Below, piece after piece: positions 9,480-21,800 of a stretch of DNA of 64,000 nt. The translations under genes were made by a program, and so were the position numbers. Under the pieces are notes generated by a model. It had not been told where the DNA came from and searched no databases. It was given only the letters and a program-made list of their open reading frames with translations. The DNA comes from Hymenoscyphus infarciens (taxonomy: Eukaryota > Ascomycota > Leotiomycetes > Helotiales > Helotiaceae). Numbering within the stretch: the first letter of the stretch is position 1; each line of letters opens with the position of its first letter. Where the stretch lies: positions 1-64,000 of the forward strand of contig LLCB01000272.1 in NCBI GenBank assembly GCA_001414345.1, read 5' to 3'.

Positions 9480-12400
9480 AAAAAGACTCTAACTAGCTAA
9501 AAGTAAGATTATAAAGAAAATTAAACCTTTAGATAATAGTATATTACTTATATATAAGTAATAGAGGATATTTATAAGAGATAGACTTCTAGTAAACGCT
9601 AATTATTACTATATACTTATAACTTATAAAGCCTTTATTTAGAAGATAACTATAAAACTCGCTTAGAACTCCTTAGAGTTCTAATATAAGTCTAATATAA
9701 GTAAGATAGTATTTAATACTTATAAAGAAATAATTAAACTTTTTAATACTTACTTTTTAACTAATTATAAAAAAGAGAGTACTTAAAACGCTTTTTAAGC
9801 TCTTTAGATAAAAGGAAAAGGTTATATAAAAGAAACTATTTTAGAATTTAAAAGTCGCTTCTTAAGTATAACTATACTTAAAAAGATATTAGACTTAAAA
9901 AGATTCTACTATATATAAGAGAAGATTATACTTTATCTTAGAAGCCTTACTATTATAAGAAAGAGAGATTAGAAAAATAACTTTAAAGAGATAGTAATAG
10001 ATCTTTTAGCTATAAATAAGAAATAGTACTAAAATACTAGGTTATATATAACTAGTATTACTACTATAGATAAACTAGTAGTAATAAGCTCTTTATATAA
10101 GAAGATAAATACTTTCTAATTCTTATCTAGCTTAGCTCTAAAACTCTTACTATTTATATATAGACTTTATTCTATTTCTTAGAATAATTTATAAACTTCT
10201 AGACTTTCTTTCACTAATAAAAGATTAAAGACTATATTTATAGACTAAGTCTCTACTAGTATAAAATATTACTATTATAGTAAGCTTAGATATTTTAAAC
10301 TTAATTACTTTAAGCTATCTAGTATTAAAGAGATAGCTCTAAAAGATGATTAATATAAGAACTAATCTCTTAAAGAGTACTCTAACTTTAATCTAAGTTA
10401 GAAGGAAAATAAGAAAGCCTAGGTAAAAGTTCTTTCCTAAGCTTATATAAATATAATCTATTAAATCTTAACCTTTTCTAGCTTATAAGAGGAAAATAAT
10501 TTCTTATAAATACTACTCTTAGTATATATAAATATAGTATTAAAACATAAGCTTTAGTAGATATAAGTATAAATAGTTATCTTTTTCTAAACTTACTCTT
10601 AGTATTATAGATATTCTAAGTAATAGGTTTATATATTTAGAGATTACACTACTTAGTATCTATTTATAGTTATAATAATAGTATTAAGAGTAAAGTAATA
10701 TAGTTTATATAACTATATCTAAACCTAGATAAATATTATATTTATAACTATCTCTTTATTATTCTAGCTCTTAGATAATAAGACTTAATAATTAGAAGTA
10801 AGTAGTTAAGATATTTTGAAGTTCTTCTTAACCTTTTAAAGAATTAGATTACTTAGCTATTAAATTACACTTTAACTTCTTACTTTAGTAAAAAGATCTT
10901 ACTTTCTCTTACTTCTAGCTAGAACTAGATGCTTATTCTAAATTACTAGTTAGATATAAATTAAAGAGAATATATAATCTATTACTAGAAGAAATAATAA
11001 AAAGATAGACGCTTAGCTAAGTTATTACTCTTATTTATAATAATCTCTTCTAAAGATTCTACTTCTAACTCTAGTCTAAAGCCTCTTTTAGCTACTAATC
11101 TAGCTTAGATAGACTAGACTCTATACTCTTTTATTTGTAAGATAAGTATAAATACTCTATATTTTAATATAAAATAACTAGAGATAGAGTTCTTTATAAT
11201 AAGTATATATAAACTAGATTAGATTATTAATAAAAGATTAACTTCTCTTAATAATAATAATAAGATTAGAGCTCTAATATAGACTTCTCTCTTAAAGTAC
11301 TACTCTTTATTTAAAGATATATTCTTAAAAGTAGCTTTTTATAAGCTTCTACTATACTATAAATATAATTATAAAATTACTTTAAATAAGCTACTTCTAA
11401 TCTTATACTTCTCTTTATATTAAGAGTTAACTATAGAACTATAGACTACTAAAGAGTACTTTATAAATAATCTAAATAAAGAGTTTATTATTAATAGTAA
11501 TAGCTCTTTTATCTCTCTAGTATTTTTACTAAGAAGCTTAATAGTAATAAGCTATAGTTTTATATTAATTATAAGAAGCTAAATACTCTAATCTAAAACG
11601 ATCTCTATTTAATCTTTTAAAGTAATAAGCTTCTTTTAAGAATAAGAATAGCTAAAATCTTTACTAAGTTAGATATATAATAAGCTTTTTATTATATTTA
11701 AATAGATCTTAACTTAGAAGCGATAACTATATTTAGAACTAGATATAGTATATATAAATATAAGATCCTCTCTTTTAAACTCTATAATAGCTTTACTATT
11801 TATTAATATTATATAAATAACGTCTTAATTAACTATCTAAATAACTTCTATATTACTTACTTAGATAATATTTTAATTTATTTAAATAATATTAAAGAAT
11901 ATAAAAACTAAGTTAAAAAGTTTTTAAATTAGCTCTAAGAAGTAGAACTTTAAGTAGATATTAAGAAAAGCGAGTTTAGTATTACTAGAGTTAAATATTT
12001 AAAGTATATTCTAATAATAAAAGAACTTAAAGTTAACTTTAAAAAAGTAGAACTTTTATAAAAATAGGTCTAATCTACTATTATAATAAGTATAAAGTCT
12101 TATCTAGGGTTTTATAGATTTTATAAAAAAAACTTCAATAAAATTACTAAATCTATAACTATAATAATATACTCTTTAAAGCTCTTTTAGTAGATATCTA
12201 AGTATAAAGAAGTTTTTAAAAAATTAAAAACTTATTTACTTATAGTTTAAGCTCTATATTACTTTAACTTTAATTATAATATAAAAGTAGAAATAGACTT
12301 ATTTAAAAAAGTAATAATAGATATATTCTTATAATAATATAATAGCTTTTAATACTTTATAGGTTTTTACTCTTATATTCTAGTTAGCTATAAATTAACG

Positions 12401-14260
12401 TAGAAAATCTATAATAAGAAACTATTAACTATTATAAAAGTTTTTAAAAAGTAGTACTTTAAACTTATATTATATTAGAAGTATATTAATATATCTTTAA
12501 ACTATAGATTACTAGAATACTTTATAATAACTAAGCTACTTATAGCTAAGTAAGTATAATAGATAGAGTTCTTATTAGACTTTAACTTCTAGATCTAATT
12601 TATATCTAAGAAGAATAATTAAAAGATAGATATATTAACTTAATATAAATAAGATCTTAAAACCTATAATTAAGCTAAGTTAGATAGCTACTTATATATT
12701 CTTTTAAGACTTAATAGATTAGATCTCTAAATTAATACTAAGCTTACTTAGATCTTTTTATAAGAATAGTCTATATCTCTTAATACTATTTAGTTAGACG
12801 TTATTTTAGAGTTAAGTTTAGATACGATTTAGAAGTTAAAAGAAGATAACCTACGCTTCTTTTAAAAAGAACGTTATAAACTTCTAAATAAATACTCTCT
12901 TTTATTAGATAATTTACTTCTTTTTAAGAATCAACTTTTCGTTTAAAAGAATACTAAACTCTATATAAAACTAATCTATAAAGTCTATAACTAAGTATCT
13001 AATACTTATCTAAGTATAAAAAGAATATACTAGTTATTAGTATAATACTACTACTAGGTTAGACTAGGTTTAGACTATAAGAGGTATATAGTAAATTATT
13101 AAGCTTATAAATACTCATATTCTTAATAAACTAAGTAATAAGGCTTTCTTTACTCTCTACTAGTACTTACCTACTTTATATAATATTTATATATAGATTT
13201 TAAATTATTTTTAAAGAATAAACATAGATTTAATACTATATTAGTATTTATTAATAGACTTAGAAAAGATTTAGTATTAATACTCTACTACTTAACTATA
13301 GATGTTAAAAGACTAGCTAAACTCTTTATTTAATAGATTTACTATTTTAGTTACTACTTTAAATTAATTACGTCTAATTAAGAACCTTAATTTATATTAT
13401 TATTTTAAACTAAATTTTATTAATTAATTAGTATTAAGCTTAAACTTAGTATAACTTACTATAAATAGATAGATAAATAGATAGAGATAATAAACTAATA
13501 TATTAATTAAAGACTAAAGCTCTTTATTATCTACTATTAAGATAACTAGAGCAAATTAATCTCTCTAATAGATAAAGTATAAATAATACTTTTATACTTA
13601 TCTATTAGTATAACCTCTTATTAGCTTAAGTTTAGACTTAACTTAAAAACTTTATAGAACTAGAATATACTAAAGACTTCTATTCTCTAGAAATAACTTA
13701 ACTATAATAAGATAGTAAAAGTAGCTTAATATATATACTCTACTTAAGAGATAGCTAAAGATAATATAAGTAAGGCCTAGAAAAGAATAGAGAATAGAAT
13801 AAATTAGTACTAAAGAGCTATTAACTAGAATATTAGAGATAAAGTCTACTTATCTACTAAGAATCTTAAGATAAATTCTTAGCTAAAAGCTTATTAAATA
13901 GTAGATAGAACCTTTTAAAATACTAGATTATATAGAATACTCTTATAAGCTTAAACTCTTAGAAGGATTATTAATTTATAATATTTTTATCTCTAATATA
14001 CTTTTAAAAGATCTAAATACCTCTCTACTAGAATAAGAGGCTCTAAAGCTCTTACTAGACATTATTAAAGATATATAAGAATAGAAGATATAAGAAATAC
14101 TTAATAGTAGACTTTTTAAAAAATAGCTATAGTACTAAGTAAAATAGATTAGATATAATTTAGATTCTACTTAGTATTCTATAAATAATTTTTAAGGTTT
14201 ACTATATTATCTAAGAGACTTTTATATTAAATATCTAGAAGAACTAAGACAACTCTAACT
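9480..14260 (+). pseudogene. RIP-destroyed Ty3/gypsy chromovirus gag-pol
   Basis: Plus-strand conceptual translation gives gypsy landmarks in the right order despite dozens of TAA/TAG stops. A Gag core lies near 9700-10020 and the CCHC zinc knuckle at 10267-10308, where all three Cys and the His now read Tyr. Reverse transcriptase covers about 11680-11930; its catalytic box at 11868-11879 reads YLDN rather than YLDD. The connection/RNase H region continues to about 12650, integrase-like sequence follows, and a chromodomain-like end lies at about 14070-14260 (VK-I-YN-DSTWY-INNF spacing, with Trp codons lost to stops). The order RT-RNaseH-integrase-chromodomain defines a Ty3/gypsy chromovirus. 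All changes are of RIP type (TGC to TAC, CAA to TAA, TGG to TAG), so the copy cannot encode protein. Confidence 0.8.
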
Positions 14261-15678
14261 CCTCTATAAATAGATTAATATATAAGAATTAGATAAGAAT
14301 TAGATAAAAGAGTTAATTTATAAAACTCTATTAATACTCTCTAATTCTAGTTACTTTTAATAAGGAACTTATAATAAAAACCTAAGATAAAACACTAACT
14401 AGTAGAAATATTTAAAGTTAATAAAATAAAGAACTAAGACTAAGTTACTACTAAAATAAGGTCTACGTTATCTCTCCTTTCTCTAACTTATTATTCTCCT
14501 TCTTACTCTCTTAAGTATAAGAAGTCTAAATTAGCTCTTTCTCTACCTCCTTCTTATAAGAACGCTTCTTATCTTAATAACCTCTTATAATAGGCTTATA
14601 AGAGAACGCTTATAAATTCTTTAAGTAGGCTTCGAAGAAGACCTAAACCTAGGTTTAGATAGAGGTCCTACTCTCTATAATACTATATAAAGACTATTGA
14701 ATATTAATAACTAAAACCTTTTTAATAAGTAAGAGATACTTATAATAACCTTAGTATAAAGCGCTTAAGTCTCTTTTAAAAGTGTAAACTATACCTTTAA
14801 ACTATTCTTTAGTACCTTTATACTAGTAATAACTAATATCTTATCTAAGGCCTTAATAGTCTTCTTAATATTCTTCTTCTCCTTCTTAAGCAGAAGCTTA
14901 CTAAACTTCTTCCTTATAAACTATAGTAACTACCTAAGTTAAAATAGATTTAGTATATATTTAAGATTAAACTTATTAGAATATATATAGTATTCTACTT
15001 AATATAGTATCTATACTTCTTTAACTTAGCCTTCTTAAAAGTATATATATAATCTCTATTCTAAGTTTTTACCTAAAGGTACTAAACGTAGTAGACCTAG
15101 TAAGTAGCTAGAAGTATACTAGAAGGATATAAGAGAGGTATTTTACTATATTAGATTAGCTTTAAATTAGGTCTAATTAAGAGAAGAAAGACTTACTTTT
15201 ATATATATTATATAGTATATATATATATTCTAAAAACAAGTTAGTATATAAAAATATACCTAATTAGAAGGTATTCTTACTATATATATTATTTAGATAA
15301 AAAGAAAAGAAGAAGAGAAGTTAGAATTAGAGAAAAGTCATCTACTAATATACTACTTATAATAATAGCTATTATTTATTACTTAATAATTACTATTATA
15401 ATATATAATAATAGTAAGAATATAATAACTCTATAGTAGTATATCGCTCTCTACTTAATAGCTAATAATTAGCCTCTCTTCTATTTATATCTATTATTAT
15501 ATAGTATATAGTAGTAAATAAAGCGCGATTAGCTCTTAAATAATAATACTACTAGACACTATAATAGTAGATAAGTTATATTCTTTATAATAAATAGATA
15601 AATAATACTCTAGTTAACTTAATACTATATCGATTAATAACTAAAGACTTAAGATAAGTCTTTTTTAAAAAGAGAGAA
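14261..15678. other. Unassigned 1.4 kb between the chromodomain and the right LTR copy
   Basis: RIP-saturated, apart from a slightly GC-richer piece at about 14470-14660. Chromoviruses usually have only a short gap between the chromodomain and the 3' LTR, so this is extra sequence: a long untranslated region, a captured segment or another nested insertion. On the minus strand, 14480-14980 reads as a Lys/Arg/Ser-rich frame with RIP-type stops, but I could not assign it. Confidence 0.35.
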
Positions 15679-16054
15679 TATAATAGTATACTATTCTAAA
15701 TTACTAGTATTTATAAAACTACTAATATCTCTAATACCTCGAGGCTAAGTTTTATAATTAACTTAATACTTATATAATAGAAGGTGCTAAAGAGATTAAG
15801 GTTTAGATATTATATATTTAGCTTTAAAGCTCTTATTATTTTAGTATTAGCTATATTAGAAAGAGCTCGGTTATTATTATTATTAGATTCTAGTAGTTTC
15901 TAATCTCTTATATATAGATATTTATACTTAGTATAGAAGAGAGATAGTTTTTCCTTTTCTTCTATATTAGAGTCTAGTATTTATATATATTATTCTATTT
16001 TAAACGTACTTCTATATACCTCTTTAGTAGTAGTATATATTTCGTACTATTATA
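15679..16054 (+). repeat. LTR-like direct repeat, right copy
   Basis: Partner of 8255-8637. It begins TATAATAG and ends near TACTATTATA. The two copies differ by many C/T and G/A changes as expected after RIP, and this one retains slightly more GC (for example TACCTCGAGG near 15735). It is either the 3' LTR of the gypsy element or the 5' LTR of a second truncated element whose gag would be the frame starting near 16310. Confidence 0.55.
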
Positions 16055-16309
16055 ATAAGTAGTTTTATAACTACTAGTAATTAAGAATAGTAAGCTATTA
16101 TAGCTATTATAAAAATTAGTTATACTATTAACTCTTTAGTTAATATAAGTAGTATAGAGATTACTAAGCTTATTAAAGAATTAATATCTATCTTTAAAAG
16201 CTTATATAAGAATTATATAATAGTATAGTAAGAACTTAGTACTTTAGTATAATAACCTTAAATTAGTAATATCTAAAGAGAGATAAAGAAGAGTATAATA
16301 TAAGAGAAA

Positions 16310-17880
16310 GAGAAAGATAAGAAAGTAGATAATAATAGACTCTTTTTAAATAAACCTAAGTAATTTAATAGTAGAAAAGATAATAAATACTTTAGAAGCT
16401 TTTAAAAGGTTATTTTTAAAAGCGTTTTAAGAACCTTTATAAAGTGCTTTAGAGTATAGTAGTAAGCGATACTAGAATAATTTCATAATTAATACTTAGA
16501 ATAAATTAAAAGATTAAAAAAAAGATTATAGATTATTTAGATTAGTTATAGAAATATATTATATATATTCTTCTACTAATTCTAGTCTTCTCTAAAATAA
16601 TTATTTAGATATATTCTATAAAAAGAAGATATATTTATTAAACTATATTCTAAGTACTTTACTTTCTATTTATCTCTCTATTAAAAAGACTTTAAAACTC
16701 TACTAAAAACACTTAGATATATTATTCTTTATAGATATACTAGTACTTTTAAAGTAAGCTTTAGCTCTTCTAGTAGTATCTATCTCTATACTTACTTCTT
16801 TAATAACTTATTTAAGAAAGAGCTAGTATAAAGTAAACTTCTTTCTTTTCCTTTTATAATTCTAATATATAAAAGCTTTTAAATTACTAAAGCTCTTTTT
16901 AATAGAATTAAAGTCTAGTAAATAAAGAGATAGAAACCTAATCTATACTCTTTTATACTAGTATATCTTTTTAATAGTCTTCTTATTTAAGTAGTAGATA
17001 GAAGTATTATCTCTAATAATTACTAATTATAAGTTTAGAAAAAGATTATAAAAAATTAAAAGCTTTTTAATAATAAAGCTAGCTTTTATTAGAAAAATAA
17101 GTATAAAAGAGAGAGAACTTACTTTTTAAAAGTATAACTATTATATATACTAGAAAAAGTATTTACTACTATCTATTCTTTAATAGTCTATACTACTAGT
17201 CTAGATATTCTATTACTATTTTTAAAGCTATTATTATATCTTTACTTAAGTACTACTTTTACTTTATCTATAATATTTATCTTTTATATAATTATTACCT
17301 CTAGACTTATTAATAAATACTAATTACTTAGCTTTAAATTCTAATATTATATATTACTACTTATCTCTAAGCTCTTAGTTTATTTAAGAGACTTCTACTT
17401 TAAGAATCTTTCTTATATATTAAATTTTTTAAAGAGCTCTTATAATAGTAGATTAGTAGATATAGATATTCTATACTTTATATAAAAACTCTATAATCTT
17501 ATTCTAATAATACTAAGAGCGCTTCTCTAAAAAAAGCTTTACTACTACTAGTATCTCCTAGAATATAATATCTTATTAACTACTAGAGAGTATTTTAGAG
17601 AGTATATTATATTTAATAAGCTTTTAATAGTAGTATATTATTTATAGAAAGTAAGAGTATATATATACTAATTATTTATAGAATTATAGTATTCTAATAC
17701 TCTATCTTTTATATAGTTTAGTATAGATTTCTTTAATAGCCGCGATTTTAAAATAAGTAGATATTATAAAGACTAGAATAATTAGAGATATAAACTAGAA
17801 TATAATATAATGATTTTAAGCTACTTATCTTAGTATTTAAGTGTATAGTTATTAGATAATATATATAGAGGCTAATATGA
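16310..17880 (+). pseudogene. Decayed ~520-codon reading frame between the right LTR and the right TIR
   Basis: One plus-strand frame can be read without a shift from about 16310 (KPK-FNSRKDNKYFRSF) to about 17880 if TAA/TAG codons are taken as RIP products of CAA, CAG or TGG; no TGA was seen in that frame. Single-frame continuity over 1.5 kb indicates a former gene. The first part resembles the start of retrotransposon Gag proteins (a KP-K-F-G-RD-type opening), which would make it the gag of a second element. Alternatively, because it sits just inside the TIR, it may be the transposase of the TA-targeting element. I recognise neither a DDE triad nor a zinc knuckle. Confidence 0.4.
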
Positions 17881-17964
17881 GTTCTAGTAGCTAGTGGTGT
17901 TAAGTACTTATTTTAGTGTTCCTAGGAAATCACGTTTTTAAAGTAAGACGTGTACATCGCTGTA

Positions 17965-18896
17965 GCCTCTCTGCGAACTCAACACTTACACTTTGGGAGA
18001 GGGCTAGTCTTGAGAAGCTTCTTAACTTACTTCGCACTACTACGAAATAAAAGCACGAAACCAAAATTCATACAACTTGTCGAAAAATCCCTTATAAATC
18101 TATTTGCAATCAGCCTCTATTTTTCAATTTAGGAAATAAAGAAAATGTAGTTTTCCCCCCCAAAGGAAAAACATGCCCAAAAGCTCACCATTTGCACTGT
18201 AAATTATAGTGTATTAAAAGGCGAAATAATGTCGCAAAAAATATAACAGAAATCTCAATTGGTTCCTACAGCAGCCGTGAAGAAGTCTATGAAGTAGCAC
18301 AATCTTTCAATGAATAGTTATAGTTGTATCGAGGTGAACGCCGAGGCGTCTTGCAACGGTGTGTTTTCCTTACCTGCCCTCTCGGAGTACCTAAAACCTC
18401 GCTACATCAAAAGATTTCACACTGAAAATGAGAACATCACTGCTTGACAAACAGAGGACCATCCCTCATTTTCTAAATAGTGTATCATTTTCCACAAGCT
18501 TACATACAAAAAACACTTGAAAAAGAAATGATTCCTCCCAAAGGTAGGTAAGGCTCCCAAAATGAGCCCGCTTAAAAGCCAAACAAATCAAAGAGAACCC
18601 CTAAAGGGGGGGGGAAATATAGGCTGTGTATCAAAAGGACGGACTCCTCCCAGATCGCAAAACCGAGACCACCAACGCTCCCACCACCCATCCACCATCG
18701 AGAGTGTACACCCAAGCAAATGAAAGAAGAACAAGTAAAAAGTAATCATTTTCATCTCAATCTCGTATCATCCCTCTTTCATACAACTTCCCGGGATCTA
18801 GATCGATCTCCATCCTTTTCCCCAAATCCTATCATACTCTTGCGTTCATCTCTTCATTAAGTTCAGCATTCATCTCATCTCAAACTGTCGATATCA
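17965..18896. other. Right flank of island 1 and 3' flank of the next gene
   Basis: Base composition returns to normal right after the TA at 17963-17964. No gene seen. Includes a G9-10 run at about 18606-18615 and pyrimidine-rich sequence (18740-18890), probably 3' UTR of the minus-strand repeat protein. Confidence 0.4.
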
Positions 18897-21800
18897 TCAC
18901 AGTTCATCCTTAACCGCCGTCTTCCCCGCTCCAACAGCACTGCTCACACTACTAGCAAACTCTTCCACGCCCTCACTAGCCTGCTTAACAAACTCACTCG
19001 CACCCTCGCCAGCATTTGCAGCGAACTCTGCGAGTCTGACACGAGCAGACTCGACGGCAGCAGATAATCGGGATTGTGCACTCTCAACGGCGCCTTGTTC
19101 CTCTCCATAGATGGCGCTCTTTATTTTTGCTTGGGCGGTAGCATATGCTTCAGCAGCGATAGATGTGGCTGATGAGTATTTCTCGCCTGCGACGTTTGTA
19201 GCTGATTCGACGTTTCCGGTAGGAGTTCCATAAATAGCTTCCGAAATCGCCTGTTGAGCAGAAGCAGCAGCTAGCGAGATAGAGCTTGAGGCAGCCTCGG
19301 CGTAGCCTGTACTTGAACCGTAAATCTTCTCGGAGGCAACGCTTTGAACGGAACTGTAAACAGAGGCGGCCGATTCGCTAGCTTGTTCGTATGAGCCCTT
19401 CTTGGTACCATAGAATTGAATGCTAGCTGCTTCGACAACATCATTAACTCGCGATGAGGCCGAGTCGAGGATCACCTCGAGAGTAGCCGGTGGAGTGAAC
19501 ATGACCGACATGGCGGAGCTAACTGAGGCATATGCTTCATTCGCGATGGATGATGCCGAAGACACGACAGCGTCAGCATTTGTGTAGTAAGCAGAGCTCA
19601 ATTTATTGTAAACACTCTCGGTGAATGTAGGGTCTTTGCCAATTATGAGCTCGCTGACGATCGATTGAACGACAAAGTATTGAGAGCTGGCAGCCCCTGT
19701 GGCAACTGCTCCATATTCCTTTGCTTCTGACAACAATTGACGAGTAACAAAATAAGGAGTTGTTGCGCCGTAGATTTGCTCGCTAGCTTTAGTGATAAGA
19801 GCTTCCCAGTTTTCACTGGCCTTGGAAGCAATCGCTTCGGTTAGAGGGGTTTCGCTACCATACACTGCTCCTGATGCTTGCGAAGCTTGAGCTTGAATCT
19901 TGCTTGCAATAACAGATGAAACGCTGGAGTATGAGCTCGATGCTTCGGCAACAACAGCGGAATATCGAGAGGAAGCCTGGCCAGCCAAGCTAGGTGTTGG
20001 GATAGCCTTGTTGAGTTGAACCGATGCCTCGGAGATAGCGCTTGAATAGTAGGCGTCAGCAGTGCTCAATGCCTTTTCGTAACCATGGGTTTCCGTTCCA
20101 ACAATACCAGCGCTGGCCTTGCTGTAAACGCTCTCATGGAAAGGAGTAGACTTTGGCATGATGGCGGAAGAAACTGCAGCCAAATATTCCGAATATCTTG
20201 CATGGGCCATTCCAATTCCAGCGTAGTACTGCTCTTGCATTTGGAGAGACATTTTTTGTTTCTGTGGCGTGCCAGTGTTGATGGCAGCTACGTAACTCTT
20301 CGCATCCGAGAAGCGACTCGAGGCAAGACCAAGGCCTTCAGAAAGCCTGGATTGCGCCAAAGATTTTGCCGATTCCAAAACTGCCTGGGCGTTGTTGTAT
20401 GCCCCGCTTGCCTGTGAAGCGATAGATGCAGTTATAGGAGCGGGTGTTCCATATATAGCTACGCTAGCACTGAAGTTGAAAGTTAGCTTGTGGTCTGGGT
20501 CTAGGTAGAGGGGAAACATACGCAGAAACAGCATCAGAGTATCGACTCGAAGCTGCACTGGCAACACTCTCTCCTGTCCCTTTTTCGGTTCCATAAAGCG
20601 CGCTACTCGCGGCTGCAAGAGCGCTCGAGTACTTTTGAGATGCCAATTCCGTGACTTGGTATCCTTGAGTAGTGGAAGGCCTCAATAGAGCCTCGCTGAC
20701 AGCATTGGTGATATCGGCGTACTTGTCGCCTGCTTCACTTGCCATACTTTGTAATCTCTCACTGAAAGTGTCATCGTCAGAGTCCTCAATGACATCGTCA
20801 AAAATAATTTGGCGAGCTTCAACCTTTTGGGCCATTGCTCCTCCCCATACCTTCTTTGATGCACTGCTAGAAGCGGTGGATGCAGCCGACTCAACGGAGC
20901 TGGACGCGGTATCGATACTCTTTGACAAGGAGCTGGCAATAGAGGAAGTGGCGGAACTGAGAGAGCTCGATGCTTCAGAGGCAACGCTTGAAACCAGGCT
21001 GCTGGCAGAAGAAATCGATGATGAGACTCCGAAGGCGGCGGACTTGGCGCTTTCTGTTGCAATAGAAGCAATACTTTCGATGGTTCCTTGGGATGTCCCG
21101 ATGACTGAACTAGAGGCTTGGTCGACAATACTATCAACGGAGGCCTTGGCCATTGATGCCATGCTTTGGACGCTTCCTTGTTGGCCTCCAATTATTGCGC
21201 TGGATGCTTCACTGGCCAGGCTACTCGCACTGGAGCTTCCAACAGAGCTCAAGCTTTCAACGGTGCCCTGCTTCGTACCGATAACGCCCTCAGAAATACC
21301 AGAGGCGACACTCTGAGCGTTACCAGCTTGTGATGCAGCAATAGATGAAGCTGCAGAAACGCCTTCAACCACAGTTTCTTGGAGAGTGTCCTTGGCAGTT
21401 TCGCTCTCCACAATCTTCTCCTTGATCTTCTTTCCTAGTGACGCGGCAGATGCTGGCATGTGCTTGGTACTGAAATCATCGCTGGTGTCCTCAACGGATA
21501 TCTTCCACCGCCCTGTCTCCTTGAGACGTGCCAACTCCTTCGCAGCTTCTTCGGCAATGCCCATTGCCTTACTCTCAATATCTTCGGAGGCTTCACGGGT
21601 ATTTCCAAGACCGGGATGGTCAATGATTACTCGTTCGACATCCAAACGCCACTCATCAAATTTACCCTTCAATTTGTGGTACTTGGTCCAATCCTTGTGG
21701 GTAATTCCTTCGGTCCAAGCCCACCTCATTCCTATCTCTTGTAATCCCATATCTCTGATGATATCTAGGATTTCAAAGGTATCTGACGCAGCTTGTCCCA

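Larger units (their letters stand above)
8055..17962. mobile_element. 9.9-kb TIR-bounded composite element containing a nested LTR retrotransposon
   Basis: The left end at 8055 (RIP-mutated, TAGCGATATATACGTTC) and the right end at 17962 (inverted GCTACAGCGATGTACACGTC, intact) are inverted repeats that stay similar for about 65 bp, through ACGTGATTT and AAGTACTTAA. Each end is bordered by TA (8053-8054 and 17963-17964), which fits a TA target duplication. The interior carries two LTR-like direct repeats, decayed gypsy gag-pol between them and a further decayed frame to the right. The simplest reading is a DNA transposon of about 2 kb into which an LTR retrotransposon inserted, with RIP acting on the whole. 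The nesting is inference; the end symmetry is seen directly. Confidence 0.65.
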
